Source: Medicago truncatula
Taxonomy: Eukaryota > Streptophyta > Magnoliopsida > Fabales > Fabaceae
NCBI RefSeq assembly: GCF_003473485.1
Contig: NC_053047.1
Coordinates: forward strand, 11,237,001-11,301,000
Direction: 5' to 3'
Length of the DNA: 64,000 nucleotides
This document shows, piece after piece, positions 33,895-46,523 of the stretch. The number at the start of each line of letters is the position of its first letter. Position 1 is the first letter of the stretch. Both the position numbers and the translations under genes were made by a program. The notes under the pieces were generated by a model. The model saw only the letters and a program-made list of their open reading frames with translations, did no database searches and was not told the DNA's origin.

Positions 33895-34480
33895 AGTAAT
33901 ACTTATACAACTAAAATTGAAAACAAGAAAATTTAATATTTTCTTTCAAATTGAGCATCTCTTTAAACTAGTGTGCGACCCATGCGCACGGGTAAATTTA
34001 TCTTCGCACAACACATGTCACAACAACAAACAATCGTACCTCAATGCTTGGCGATGCGTGTATCGACACAGAACAAAGGAACATCAATGATCGTATAAAG
34101 CATGTCTTGTTTACGACTTGTACACTACACATGACCACCTATCAACATTATGTTCATTTCGTCCAACGACAGGCCACATACTACTTGACGCGCGCACAAC
34201 ACGAACGCAATAGGTAGAACAAAAATACCAGCGAATTTTCTAGAAAAAATTATCGGGACCACTCATATTCCAACAATGCCAATGTATCTCATAAATGGTA
34301 ATTTTTGTCATTTTTCCTCAGTAACATTATGAATTATAGCAACAACATTAATCAGGACTTTGCACAATACCTCTTATAAATACATCACCTTCTTCAACAA
34401 TCCTATAAAGTAATACTTACACAACTAAATTGAAAACAAGAAAAATTAATCTTTTCTTTCAATTCGAGCATGTCTTTAAA
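33895..34480. repeat. Direct repeat of about 72 bp on both sides of the Helitron-like segment
   Basis: 33895-33967 and 34409-34480 share AGTAATACTTA, AAAATTGAAAACAAGAAAA-like and TTTTCTTTCAA, ending CTTTAAA in both. Only these two end segments are the repeat. It is far longer than any target duplication expected for a Helitron. Confidence 0.7.
33968..34408 (-). mobile_element. Possible non-autonomous Helitron
   Basis: On the minus strand the sequence ends with a hairpin-forming ACCCGTGCGCATGGGT, six bases, then CTAG followed by T. That matches the Helitron 3' rule (hairpin about 10 bases before CTRR, insertion between A and T; plus-strand base 33967 is A). The 5' TC end was not located, so 34408 is only the point where the flanking repeat begins. 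Confidence 0.4.
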
Positions 34481-35265
34481 TATTGTTTCCACGGTGTAAG
34501 TGTTACCATGACTTTTGTCAATAGTGATTAGACCTAGCTTTTGTTATTTCATTGATTTTTTTTAGTTAAGCCAGTCCACTGAAATTGACACCAAAGAAAA
34601 GCAAGAGACTTTGAAAGGAACACACCAAAATCTCAAACAAACATCACCATTTATTTTGATTATTAAGTCATATTCTCAGTCATATGGCGTTTTAATAATA
34701 ACAAACCTTCTAACAATGATTAAGACTTCTGATCATTTATCCATTGATGATGTCGATATTTGAGTGTTTGAAGGACAAATATCAACATTCTTGAATGGAA
34801 TCAAATTCTCATATAAAACAAAAACGTGATTGAGAATTCTTGACAAAAGCTTACATCGGTTGTTAACATTGTCAATGAATCTCAAGAAGCTTAAAGAATA
34901 AATAATTGCAAAAGCTCATCAAAATTGCAAAATAATCAAACATTTTTGTCAAACATGGGTACAAGATAATTTTTGTCAAACATTCCTAGTAGTGAGATTA
35001 GTATTCCTTGCACTGATCAGCATCTCCAAAAAGTTGCAAAATCTTGACCTCTTGAATTACATTCCCTTTCAAACCTAAGGACTTGCATAAAACTCTAGAA
35101 TAAATATTTCAAAATTGATGCTCATCAGGTCCAACGAGCGAAACAAAATTAGTCTTCAACGCTGTTAAATTTCAAAACCTAAAAAAGTAAGGTACAACAA
35201 AGTGTACAAGAAAATAACATGTTTTCTTCAATCTGAGAAGATCCAAATCATAAAAGCAAAAAGTG

Positions 35266-38200
35266 TCAATTCTTTACAGAATCAGTAGGGTTGCCATCAA
35301 CAACGCCATTGGGATGTTGCGTTTTCTTTTTCTTTCCAGAATCAGTAGGGTTGCCATCAACAACGCCATTTGGATGCTGCTTTCTCTTTTTCTTTCCTTT
35401 GCCTGGAGACTGCAGCATAGATTATGGAGACATGGATGATGTCAGAAACACAACATTTATAGGATATACTAACTTAAGAAAATTATATCGTCAAACGTGT
35501 CTTCATTCCTCTCGAGAAAATTGATGACCAGAAAAATGAATTTTGTGTACACTCAAATTTTACATGGTTCAGCATCATTCATAACGTAACTGCTGAGAAG
35601 CTTATTCTATGGTGATATAAAGACAATCATACCTTCTTCCTCTTTGAAATCGCTTTCCTGGAAGCAGCCTTGCGCATGATGCTTTTGTAGTATTGCATAA
35701 ATGAATTATTACCACTACGTTTCTCAGCCTGTCAAATCAAACCGATAAATTAGTCTAGCTACACCACGGACTGGAACCATGATTCAGGGGGGGGGATGGA
35801 TCCTCTTCCGTGAGATATTCACAGGAGGAAGTCCCGTGGATAAAACTTTCATGGGAGACAATCCCTTCCAGATTCAGGGAGGGAAGAAAAGTGAGATTAC
35901 CTGAAGAAACGTTTCGACAGACTGCTGGTCCTTCGGTGAGAAAGGCACATCATCTCTTTTCTTTTGCACAAGGTCAACATTCAACTCCACCTAAATTCCC
36001 ACGCAAGGGAAAAACCAGAAAAAAGAGTTGGGTGAGATGTTAATTATCCATTGTTTGCTTCATAAAAGAACCAATTTTTTTTTTTGGCAATATTAACAAT
36101 TAAATGGTATCTCTGGTAACCCGTTGAACGAGTGGCTTATGGCCCCTTCCATGCCTTAGTCTGAGCAGTTTGATTTAACTTACTCAGATGTATTGTTCAA
36201 CACTTGGTAAATCTCAATCTGGTTAGACCCATCGAGTGAATGGACCACAATATGCGATATTCTTTTAAAGAGTCATAGGACGAAAACCTCTGTAGCACCG
36301 ACACATCTGATGGAAGGGGTGTCCGGCGTCCGACACCAACACGACATCGACACGTGTGATTACATTCAATATGTCATTTTCTCAAATTATTATCAGTGTC
36401 GACGTGTCAGTGTCCGTGCTTCATAGATGCAAACGAAGACCCATCAACTTTTCCTATTTTCCTAAGCATGTTGCTTATTTGAAAGCAATGAATGCTAAAT
36501 GTCAAGTTCAACATATCAAATTGGTTGGACATCTTAGGTGGCAAGAGCAAATGCCTTCTATGCTATAGTACTAACCAAAACCTCTCCTACTTCGGGAATC
36601 CAGTAGGTCAGACAAAAAGATAACAGAACGGTAAAAAAAAACACCAATTTTAATAGTTAAACTCAGTAGAAGGCCTATATCACCAGAATGGAAATACTAC
36701 CAAGTTCCCAAAGCCCTCTTACTCTTACTCCTTGAATAAACTTTCCAAATAGTAAGCTTTTCGCTGTGCTAACTAGCATTTTCTCATTGCAAGCCCTATC
36801 ACAGTTCACATTCATTTCAATGTCGAAATTCCCAGTAATTTGTAATCACCACAAAAATATTTTTAAGAAAAAAAAATGTAGAGACAAAAATACATTTGGG
36901 CCGCCCTTAAAATACCTGAACACTTGCCTATAACACTAACATTTGAGGACATTTCTAGGATTTCCACCCGATTTAGAATCATGCTAGATACGGCGTTTTA
37001 CATCATTATAGCGGAACAAATGTATCAAAATAGACGGCACTGTTGGATGTTAATCATGCAGAAAAAAAAAAACATTGCTGTTGGGTGCTAATCATAGAAA
37101 AAGTATAGTTGGAACTTGTACCTGATCAATGAAACGCTTGATAACTCGTTTGAAACTCTCATTAGAGGTCTTTTCAACTATCTTCTTAAGGTAGACAAGT
37201 GGAGCTGTTGCCAGTTCGGGAAAAGATACATGGTAGCTCCATTGTGAAAAATGCTCTGAAAGAAGTTCAATGGTAGATGAGACACACTCTTCTTGGAACT
37301 CACGTGATTTTAACCAATGCTTTGGAAGCTGCAAAAATTACCAAGAGTCGATTAAAACAGTAGAGAAAACAAATTTAATCGGCCAAGAAATATTAGATAA
37401 CTGAAAATTCTAGAAATAATCTAAAGTTTACAAGAAAAAATATGCTGTCATTTTCAACTTACCTTCACGGTAGACAAAGGTTCAAATTCAAAATCTTTTC
37501 CAGGTTTCCCACCATCCTTGGTAATATTGTATTCGAGAAAATCCAGCACGAATGATGTAACAGGGATGAAAATCCCACTAGAACCGGCAAGACGATTAAG
37601 CCATTGGATACATCTGACTCTCAGTGGCAAATATCTAGGCCCAGGAAAGAGGAGAGCAACTCCATTTGTAATTTGAGCAATCATATACAACAATGGTTGA
37701 AGATCATAGTCGTGTATGTTTTCCGATATAAACGCAACCCAAAGATCAATACAATTGATGTACTGCCAACTACAAATTTTATTAACCACCTCCTGCTCAA
37801 AAGATAAAAGGAAAAATATCAGCAATATTACCTAACGCAAAAAATAAATAGCAATAAATATTAAAATTGTTTAAAGCTTACCTTCTTTTTCGTTTGCCAC
37901 CCCTTCAGCAATATGTCACCTAGACGCCTTATGCATGTCATTGCTTTGTTTGAAGACTTCTGCACGTCTAAAGAGCATAGCTCCACAAAGGAGTTCCTTA
38001 GAAAATTTGTATGTGCAGATTGAGGGCGACCGATGAAGGCCTTGTATGTTTTGACAAAACAGATGTCTAACCACTTAGAGCTACACATAGATGCTATATC
38101 TCGTATCATAAGAAAGGAGTGTGATGACAGAGATGTATCACCTGTTACCCAGAGATCAACACAAATCTGCAATGAATTTGAGTGCAACGTAAGGAAAATA

Positions 38201-41200
38201 GACTATTGCGTTATACACATCTTAGCCAGAAGGCAGGAAATGCATGAGATCTCAGTTGGACGTTAAACAATAATCATAAAGTTAAGTATTAAGGGAATCT
38301 GGTCACGGCTACTAAGTCATCAACACATTTTGATCAAACTGGAGAATCATTGATTTCTCTTTAAATAATAATTGTAGTCCTTAAAATTGATTATAGAAAT
38401 AGCAACTTTTCAAAAAAAAAAAAACAAAAATAATAGATCATTTCTGATTATTACAAGGCTGGAAGTTAATGCATATGTTTAAGAATCTAATTTCCAAATG
38501 AACGATACTTCATGCCAACAACAAGTAGCTAACAGAAAATACGTAACACTGGAAATCCAAGCTACTATTACTTACGAAAATCAAAATATGATATTTTGTT
38601 TTTTCTCTTAAGCCATCTATACCAGCATCTGTAAAACATATCGTATGATGAATTTCAAGTATATTTAACTACGATGAAGTTAAAGATTACCTTGACAAGC
38701 TTGTGCAGTAAAGATGGAAATGCAGCCAGAAAGATCATTGAAGCTCTGAGTCGACAAATAGAGAAGGATAATATCTCAGAGTCGGTGATCTGGTTCAAGA
38801 GAAATACGGTATTCCTTAAGTATGACTTAATAAGAGGTCTAAGAGATAACCATTTAGCTTTATTCTTTAGATCCAAAACAGCTTCCTTCTTTGAACTTGA
38901 GCTTGGTATTGAGAGTAACATCCTAAACATATTATCAGCCTCATGCAGCATGAACATTAATATCGTGCAGAATTTTTCACTCGTCTGAACGCCATTGGAT
39001 AAGACACTGCCAATGACACTGGTTGTTTCAGAATCACTGTGGCATGCCGCTCTATAAGCATTTATGAGACAAGTAAGGGCAGGCAAACTTTGTTGTTCTT
39101 TGACCAGTTTACACAAAGAATCAACAGATGCACTTGCCAACGTTTTACCCACCCGAGTCTGTGCATTTTCATCATTCATTGTTTCGTCATCTGAACCCTG
39201 AACCACGTAATAACAAATGCGTCAATTTTCATCAACAAAAGTGCTAGTCAGGTTGAAAGTTTAAAGCTACATGTTGGAAATTGAGGAGTCTCTGACAAGT
39301 TAAAATGTTGAAATGATTCAAATGAGTTTCAACATTGTGAACTTCTATAGGAATTGAGCCTTAAGAGGCTCAAGGTAACCGCAATCTAACTAACAACAGA
39401 ATATCTGAATTCAGCATATTCTGTTAACAACATAATAATTCACTATAATGCAGATACATATGCATCTATTCCCCACCGCTGTTGTGAATCAAACATAGAA
39501 GCTAGTAGTAGAGAGCTCTGTAGCACTGACACTTCTAGAGGAAGGTGTGTCCGGTGTCCGATATATGTCAATGTCCATCACTGACACATGCGATTACGTT
39601 CAATTAATTCATTTTTTCAAATTTTTACCAGTGTCAACATGTTCATGTCAGTATCATGTCAGGTGTGTCCGTGCTTCAAAGGTAGAGAGATACATGATGA
39701 GTGAGTCTGCCAGTTGGTTGATGCAAACGCAGGCAGAAACACAAATGAACTTCCAAAGAGTAAAGTGATTGATAATGAAAGTAAGCTGAAATGGATTTTG
39801 ATCCATAATGATGCACATAAGAAAGCTCCAATTACTGGATTATAAATAGGAAAACAGAAAAATACAAATATGTGTTGCTCAATTAGCTATTAGAGTATCC
39901 TATTATGTATTTGAGATGAACAAAATAGAGGTATAATAGGATATAAATCACATTCAAAAGACGAACTTGTGACATAACCTCGTGATGTTTCATCCTATTC
40001 AATCTTTTTTATCTTGTTGTCAACTAAACAAGCGCATACTCTATCATTATCTAGTACTAATCATCAAATAAGCTCTAAAAAGAAAATAATATTGAAATAC
40101 AATGCAACAATCCAAAGCATAAAGCATAGTACATTATAAAGTACCAAGCAGATTGGAATTCAACAAAGTAGACTTTTTTAAAAAAATATTAAGTTACATC
40201 TCTTCCTTAAGAGATGCTTAAAATACATAATCCTCGGTCTTAGTAGAATAATTATATCCGCTTAAGAAAACATTTTGAAGCTATATTAAACCAAGTATAT
40301 CTGCCATTCTAATACTAACTATTAGAAGACGTCAATCAATTATTCACAGGGAATTCTAACATGAAAATATCCGTGTAATATACTCACAGTTTCTTCATCT
40401 GAAGATAGTCCAGTGTCTTCATCATCATAATTTGCCAGGAATTTAGAAAACCCTGGAAACTGTAGATTTCAAAAGGAGAAGTCAGATATTTGTGAAAGAA
40501 ACACTGAATGGCAAAAAATACCCAATACTTCATTCATTAGAATCAAACGAGGTGAAGAATATAAAATAACATTATGTACTAAATAAGATTCTGGTGGAAA
40601 CCAACCAAGAAAACATAGGCCACAAAGGAACTACCTTTTCTTTCAATTTGTTCAACTTCTTTTCTTTCTTCAAAAGTTCTGCGAACATTTCACTGTTTTT
40701 CGCTGACAATGAACTACCACCATTGTCATCTGCAAAAGCCTTGCATCAGAATCTAATCTAATAAAACACATACAACAAAGGGATGTTGCAATTTAGTTTA
40801 AACTGGAAAGTTCGAAATGTCCTTACTTTCAATATTATTTTCATCATCACTTCCGGTAACATCAGCAAAGCTAGAGTCCTGTCCATATAGTCAAAAATCA
40901 ATATACTGAATATAGAATAACTAAACCTAATGAAAAATTAGAGAGTGAAGGAAACACTCATTTAGGTTCCTAAATGCCTGAGTCAGTGTCACTATAATCC
41001 CTGAATATATCAAAATTACAAAAACATCTTCGAGTGTATCTTTTTGTTAGTAATTTGATGGAGTAAACTGGCTAATGGAAGACACGTTCAATGACCAAGC
41101 TAACTGACGAAAAATACATCCGAGAACCAAACTGGCTAACGAAGAACACAAACGATGATGTTTTTCTGATTTTGGTTAATATAGGGAGTATAGTGATATC

Positions 41201-42027
41201 GCCTAGCACATTCAAATCTATTTTAGTCCCTATAAACTTCGCATCATCACAAGTTCAGTCCCACATTAACTATTTCTTCTTGGTCAATAGATAAAGTGAC
41301 AATCACCACCGGAAACTCACACACACAACTGCAATGTCCGAGGTCAAACCCAGGTGAAGGTTTCCAACCTAACAATATTAGCATTTGCAATATGAGCTAA
41401 GCCAATTAGGCCTTACCGAACTCCAACATAAATTTTGTTCAATTTTAATTCTAATTTTAACCGGGCTAAATCCAAGAACACTAAAAACACTCATTTTTTT
41501 GTAAAAAAATAAAATCAATAATAATATATCTAAATCAATAAAAATATGTCTAAAAAAATAAAATTAATACGAATACTACTTAAAAACGGTATTTTTACTG
41601 GACTAAAAACACATTTAACCCTACAAAATAAAAAAAAATCCAAACCTCTTCAAGAAATCCATCACTATCAGAATCATCACCACCAAGAACCTCAGTTTCA
41701 TCATTATCACTAAAAACAGCATCAAGTGAAACATCTTGAATCTCTTCAACAACAGTTTTTGAAGGATTTGTCACAACAACATCAGTTTCTTCAATTTCTT
41801 CAACTTCATGACCATCACCTGTTGTTACATTCAACAACAAAAATTCAAACCCATTTTCAAATAATAAATAATAATTAAAAAATTTGCAATAAGAAGAAGA
41901 AGAAGAGAAAAACACTACCTTTAGAAGCTTTTCGTTTGAATTTGGATTTTAATTTTCTTTGGTTTCTTTCAACTGATTGAAGATTTTTTTTTGCGAATTT
42001 TCGTGCGTTCTTCCCTAATTTTCCCAT
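35266..42027 (-). CDS. NOC2: Nucleolar complex protein 2 homologue (NOC2), 60S ribosome assembly factor
   Basis: Twelve exons (42027-41919, 41818-41646, 40878-40827, 40729-40635, 40459-40388, 39197-38691, 38166-37882, 37792-37463, 37328-37122, 35990-35901, 35728-35633, 35409-35266) join in frame to 719 aa, the usual Noc2 size. In yeast, Noc2 forms Noc1-Noc2 and Noc2-Noc3 complexes that move pre-60S particles from nucleolus to nucleoplasm. The N-terminus is strongly basic (MGKLGKNARKFAKKNLQSVE), then acidic (DSDSDGFLEE, YDDEDTGLSSDEE). The Noc2 domain (about 330-640) includes CVDLWV, RPQSAHTNFLRNSFVELCSL, DLQPLLYMIAQITNGVA, FPGPRYLPLRVRCIQWLN, LPKHWLKSREFQEECV and FPELATAPLVYLKK. A basic exon and a tail with two copies of QHPNGVVDGNPTDS end the protein. 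Two hAT-like MITEs sit in introns. Confidence 0.94.
35278..35397 (-). repeat. 60-bp tandem duplication in the last NOC2 coding exon
   Basis: Two consecutive 60-bp units, about 35278-35337 and 35338-35397, differ at a few positions. Both encode a Lys-rich stretch plus QHPNGVVDGNPTDS. The frame is kept, so the tail is lengthened by 20 residues. Confidence 0.9.
36288..36426. mobile_element. hAT-like MITE in a NOC2 intron
   Basis: It starts CTCTGTAGCACCGACAC and ends GTGTCCGTGCTTCATAG, so the ends are imperfect inverted repeats. Flanking octamers ACGAAAAC and ATGCAAAC match at 6 of 8 bases, a decayed target duplication. Confidence 0.72.
39516..39681. mobile_element. hAT-like MITE in a NOC2 intron, with perfect 8-bp target duplication
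   Basis: It starts CTCTGTAGCACTGACAC and ends GTGTCCGTGCTTCAAAG. GTAGAGAG lies directly before (39508-39515) and after (39682-39689). The 166-bp body is noncoding. Confidence 0.88.
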
Positions 42028-42733
42028 TTGGTGATTTTAAGGTTTTGATTGAAGTTCTGAGAGAACAAGGTAATGTTGTCGTGTTCAGTGTGTGACTGCT
42101 ACAATCTTGTGTTCCAAAGACAATGCATTTTTGTTGTTCAGGGTTTTAGGGTTTTAAACAAATAAAATAAAAATTTTACAAAGAAAAAAAAATGTTTTTT
42201 TTTAGTAAAGAAAAAAATAATGTTTATTTTTTGGGTTTACTAATTTTTTTTTGAATTGGGCTTGGTATTAGAATCTCATTTTTTGGGAAATTGCTCTTTA
42301 GGCACCTAGGTTTGTTCACAAGCACCTCGAAGTTCTAAAATTACCCCAAGGATAAAGAACGGTAGTGGACATGTGACCATTGTCACATCTAGTCTGGTTA
42401 AGTTTTCAATTTTCAATGCATTAGTTACATGAAATTTCATAAAAATTTACTATCTAAAATCTTTAATTAGTGCCCCTAACTCAATTTCTTTTCGAAAACA
42501 AAAAAAAAAACAAAAGTGTCCCATCAAGTTATGTTATGTCCCAAGACTTGAGATCACGGAAGGTTTTGGTTCATGGGAAACGTTAGTACCCTTTTTCTTA
42601 TTTCATTTGAACAACACAACAAATTGGGAACTTCACCACACACTAACAAGTAAACACACATTCATTACTTGTTTTGTTTATTTTCATCAACGATCACTCA
42701 TTACTTGTAATGGCACAAAGAAGAAGAGTTAAA

Positions 42734-42893
42734 AAAGGGTTTGCGCCATTCATCGTGTTCGTGATTTTGATTGAAAAGTGCTACCCTTTTCCTAATTTCA
42801 TTTCATATCCCTTAAAGGGTTTACGCCATTCATCGTGTTCGTGATTTTGATTGAAAAGTGCTACCCTTTTCCTAATTTCATTTCATATCCCTT
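42734..42893. repeat. 80-bp perfect tandem duplication
   Basis: Units 42734-42813 and 42814-42893 both run from AAAGGGTTT to TTCATATCCCTT and differ at one base. They contain GCCATTCATCGTGTTCGTG. The near identity points to a recent event. Confidence 0.95.
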
Positions 42894-43978
42894 AAAGCAA
42901 AAAAAAAAAAAAAGTAGCGGCACAACAATTTGGTGACAAACATTTAGTTGTTTCATTATCGATCAATCAAGCGCTGCTAATGGAGCGAAGAAGAAGAAGA
43001 GTTAGAAAAGTGGTTTGTGCCAACCGTCAAGTTCATGCTCCTAATGGAAGTGCCTTTTTCAAATGATATATAAAAAGACGTCTCACTACTATCTTAAAGA
43101 TTAGTCTCAAAGCGGGTTCAAAAGACGTAAACCAAAGCTACTTTGGCGAGTCTACTAAGAATCTAAGACCTTAAATATAGTGTGGGTTAAACAAATCTTA
43201 AAATTTATTTCTTCGTGTTGAGAGAAGTGGAACTTAGTTGAAAGAAGAAGAACCATTTTGGAGTAATAAAATTGAATAACCAAGAAAAGCACTTAAACCA
43301 CTGGTAAACTTTCCTATTAAGTTGATCTATGTATTAGTGAAAAGGATGTTGACGAATATATTAATGTTTAACAATCACATCAATGTGTATCTAACACATG
43401 GAAGTGATGGAGAGACACATTTGTTGTCATCCAACAAATTGAAGAACGATTTGACTATTTCAAAAAATATCGACAATAAGTTGATTGATTATCACAAAAT
43501 CAAACACAACTAGCCTATTCATTTAAATTTCAATAATACGATGAATATGATTAAAAAAAACTCCTCCAATTAATTTATTTTCTAAATTAGATTTTAACTC
43601 TTTTTACTAACAAAAATTACAATTTGTGTGATTTTTAAAAAAAAACTATAGAATGCAACTGATTTAGTCAGTTTGAACCTACAAATTAAAAATTAGAAAA
43701 ACATACAAAGAGCATAACCATGGAAATGGTAATGACAAATCAAACACAAACCTGAGTTTTTCATTAAACAAACTAGTGTAACTCCTAAACTAGTTGTGAG
43801 TACATTGATTATGAAGAGAACTAACTGTATGAACAGTGAGAAGCCAATTTTTATTATTCTATACCTTTACTCCTTAATACACAAACAAAATGAAAACTTA
43901 AAAACAAAATGAAAAACAACTATCAAAGCCTATAATTTACTAAATTTTAATTGATAATTCAAAGAGGCTTATCGTCAA

Positions 43979-44080
43979 CTATGAAGTATTGACACTGATA
44001 CATGCGCCAAACACGAAACTGACATGTGTCGGTGTCTGACACCAGAGACATCTTCAATCTGAAGTGTCGGTTGCTACACT
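43979..44080. repeat. Degraded hAT-like MITE next to the IQD stop codon
   Basis: It starts CTATGAAGTATTGACAC and contains ATGTGTCGGTGTCTGACACC and GAAGTGTCGG-TTGCTACA, the family's standard blocks. It ends within about 15 bp of the stop, so it probably supplies part of the 3' UTR. Confidence 0.6.
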
Positions 44081-44089
44081 TGCTAACTC

Positions 44090-46523
44090 TTATATTTCCA
44101 CCTTAGGTGGACCAGAGTGCCGTCTCGAACCAACCGGAGAAGCAGGGAAAGAAAGCCTCTTCCTTGCAGAAATTGAAGATGGTGATGGTGAAGTTTTTTG
44201 CATTACTCTAGACTTTGCCTTTGCTGAACTAGTGAGTGCCATGTAACTAGGAAACACCGGCGAGCTTTCAACGCTTGCATCGTCTCTTACCGATGATCCT
44301 GCAATGCTACTATATCTTCGATACCGTTCAGATTGAGCGCTAAACATGCTTCTCGAGTCATCGATACTACTTTCACCCTTTGAGTTTGATGGTCTTGCCT
44401 TTGAGGAAGTTGAAGGAGAATTGTGAATGGTTTGCCTTCTTGATTTTTGGCTAACTGGGGAAGGTTTGTTATCATAAGGAAGAATATAATTTGGCTTTGA
44501 TGAACTCTTAATAGATGGATGATCATTGTGATTCATAATGATGTTTTCGGCTTCCCAAGGTCGAGTCGCCATCCATCTCTCTAACCAACTCCATCCCCAG
44601 TGAGGATTGTTTGGATCCATAAATGTTTGGTTTATAGATTTTGAAGAATTCTTCCATGTTTGCTGTTAGAGTAACACATTATAGTTATTTATTTACACAT
44701 GCAAAATCACTTATATTGAACCAAAATTTGAGCTAGCATTGGTACCTGATGTGAGAATGAATAGGCTAAAGCCCTCTCTCTTTTGAAGGCAGCTTCTTGC
44801 CTTTGCAATAGTTTTGCTTGGATTTGTTCCTTCGACTGCAAGCTAGCATCCCAATCTTCTCCAACCTGTTGTACAAATATTTTCGCCACTTCATTACAAA
44901 TTACACATTTATATAAATAAAAAATAACAATTGTCATAAACTAACCAAGGTAACATCAAATAAATTCTTATCATGTATTGTAGAAAAGGAAAATATGCAC
45001 AAAATGCTTACGGCAGCTTGCAGCTTCACAAGTTCTTTTTCGTGTTTCTGTTGTAGTTGGCGTTGAACAGCCTGATTATCCTCGGACATTCGAATCCGCC
45101 TTTGGCGAACCTGTGACTGCAATCTTGCTAGAGTTTGCATGCATCTTAAGGTGCTGTCAGCTTGCCGTTTTACAGATTGTCCTTGAACCATTGTCTTCAA
45201 TCTCACCAAACCTCTCAAGGCGCGCAACGCTCTTCTCGCCTGAAAACCATTATACATGCTTACAGGCAATTGGAAACAACTATATATAAATACAAACTAT
45301 ATTCAGAATAAAATATACTTCCTTCTGAAATTTTCTGAAACCTTTGAATAAAATTACTGCATGACATTCTATTTTGTTGATAATAATACAATTAGATTCT
45401 ATGGTTCAAAAGTTGAAAAGAAAGTCCTAAGTCCTTAAAATGAACGCAGAAAAGGCTATGAATAACTGACATAGACACGAACACTACACACTACACTGTC
45501 ATGTCACATGTAAGAATTCAGAAAGATGATATAATTGAATTTAACCATGTGTGTCTGACACCAGATACACCTTCAATATGAAGTGTCGGTGCTACATGAA
45601 AAAGGGCATGATTTGATTAATGTAAGTAATAGCTTAACTATCATTAGGCCAAATAAATAATTAAAAAACAAGACAATCATACCAAATATCCGCGGAACGC
45701 TGTCTGAATCTTGATAGCCGCCAATTCTTCCTTAGTCTTTGTAGGGTAATGAGGCATACTCGTGAGACGAACAACCTCGAAAGCAGCCTGAGCAGCAGCA
45801 ACAGCAGCCCCTGCCGCCGCAGCAGTGGCATAAGCAAGAGACACTGCTTGTTTATTTTGTTCATTCTCTGCCTCAGTCAATTTAACATCTTCTATTGGTG
45901 GAACAGCAACTTGTACTTCTTCTGTTTCCACTTCTAAGTCCTTTTCAGTACTTTTTTTCTTAGATTTCTTGCTTTTCTGTTTTTTTTTTACCAATGAACA
46001 TACATAAATGGTTTGAATTAGAGGCTGCTGTGATTTGAACATAAAATCAATTAAAAATTTAGATTAATTTATATACACCGTCAGTGTATTTTTTTTACAC
46101 CATCAACCAATCATAACCATCATATCCTAAAAGCTGATTGACTTTAATCATAATTACTTTTAAAGAATGATTTAATTCGTTGACAGCTATGAAGCACGGA
46201 CACTCCTCAGATTAGGCATGTCCCGGCATCGGACACGTGTGTCGTGTCTGACACGACACCGACACTTGTAATTACACTGAATTATGTGATTTTTTCAAAT
46301 TATTAGTTGTGTTGGCGTGTCAGTGTCCATGTCGTGTCCGTATCCGTGCTTCATAGGTTGACAGTGTAAAGTGTAAACAAATCAAAATTTCTAAAGTGTA
46401 TAATAATTAAATTCTAAAAAATTATATATTTGTAGCAAATAATAATTAAAAAACCTTGTCTTTTCTGGAATCATGACTAAAAACTTTCTTCACTGCAGAA
46501 AACCAACTCCCTTTCTTTCCCAT
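44090..46523 (-). CDS. IQ67-domain calmodulin-binding protein (IQD family, IQD2/IQD3-like)
   Basis: Five exons (46523-46455, 45976-45683, 45239-45012, 44865-44746, 44662-44090) join in frame to 427 aa. IQD proteins bind calmodulin and often link Ca2+ signals to microtubules or membranes. The N-terminus [16 protein letters not shown] and a Lys-rich stretch precede an Ala-rich helix ([20 protein letters not shown]). The IQ67 domain (about residues 107-175) has three IQ-type motifs: [37 protein letters not shown] and [18 protein letters not shown]. The exon 2/3 junction falls inside the first motif, the hallmark of the family. [20 protein letters not shown] and the C-terminal [17 protein letters not shown] and KKRLSF-like ([10 protein letters not shown]) motifs are typical. 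An acceptor at 46533 and a donor near 47262 suggest a 5'-UTR intron. Introns 1 and 2 carry MITE copies. Confidence 0.94.
45470..45597. repeat. hAT-like MITE copy in IQD intron 2
   Basis: It contains the ATAATTGAATTTAACC core and TGTGTGTCTGACACC, and ends GAAGTGTCGGTGCTACAT. Termini are eroded and no target duplication is seen. Confidence 0.55.
46187..46356. mobile_element. hAT-like MITE in IQD intron 1, with perfect 8-bp target duplication
   Basis: It starts CTATGAAGCACGGACAC and ends with the inverse-type GTCCGTATCCGTGCTTCATAG edge. GTTGACAG precedes (46179-46186) and follows (46357-46364). The 170-bp body is noncoding and is the reference copy for this family. Confidence 0.92.

Larger units (their letters stand above)
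33594..35265. other. Intergenic between convergent genes; polyadenylation-type signals and a Helitron-like end
   Basis: AATAAATTT-type signals near 33720-33735 suit the 3' end of the TMEM70-like transcript. The rest is AT-rich without genes, apart from the Helitron-like end and direct repeats listed separately. Confidence 0.5.
42028..44089. other. Intergenic between NOC2 and the IQD gene; no gene seen
   Basis: AT-rich. It contains the NOC2 5' flank, an 80-bp tandem duplication and a fragment of the GTGTCGG MITE family next to the IQD stop. Short frames here have no recognisable similarity. Confidence 0.6.

Noticed and set aside
38674..38988. 104-codon plus-strand frame
   Set aside because: Lies antisense within NOC2 exon 6, whose minus-strand frame matches the family.
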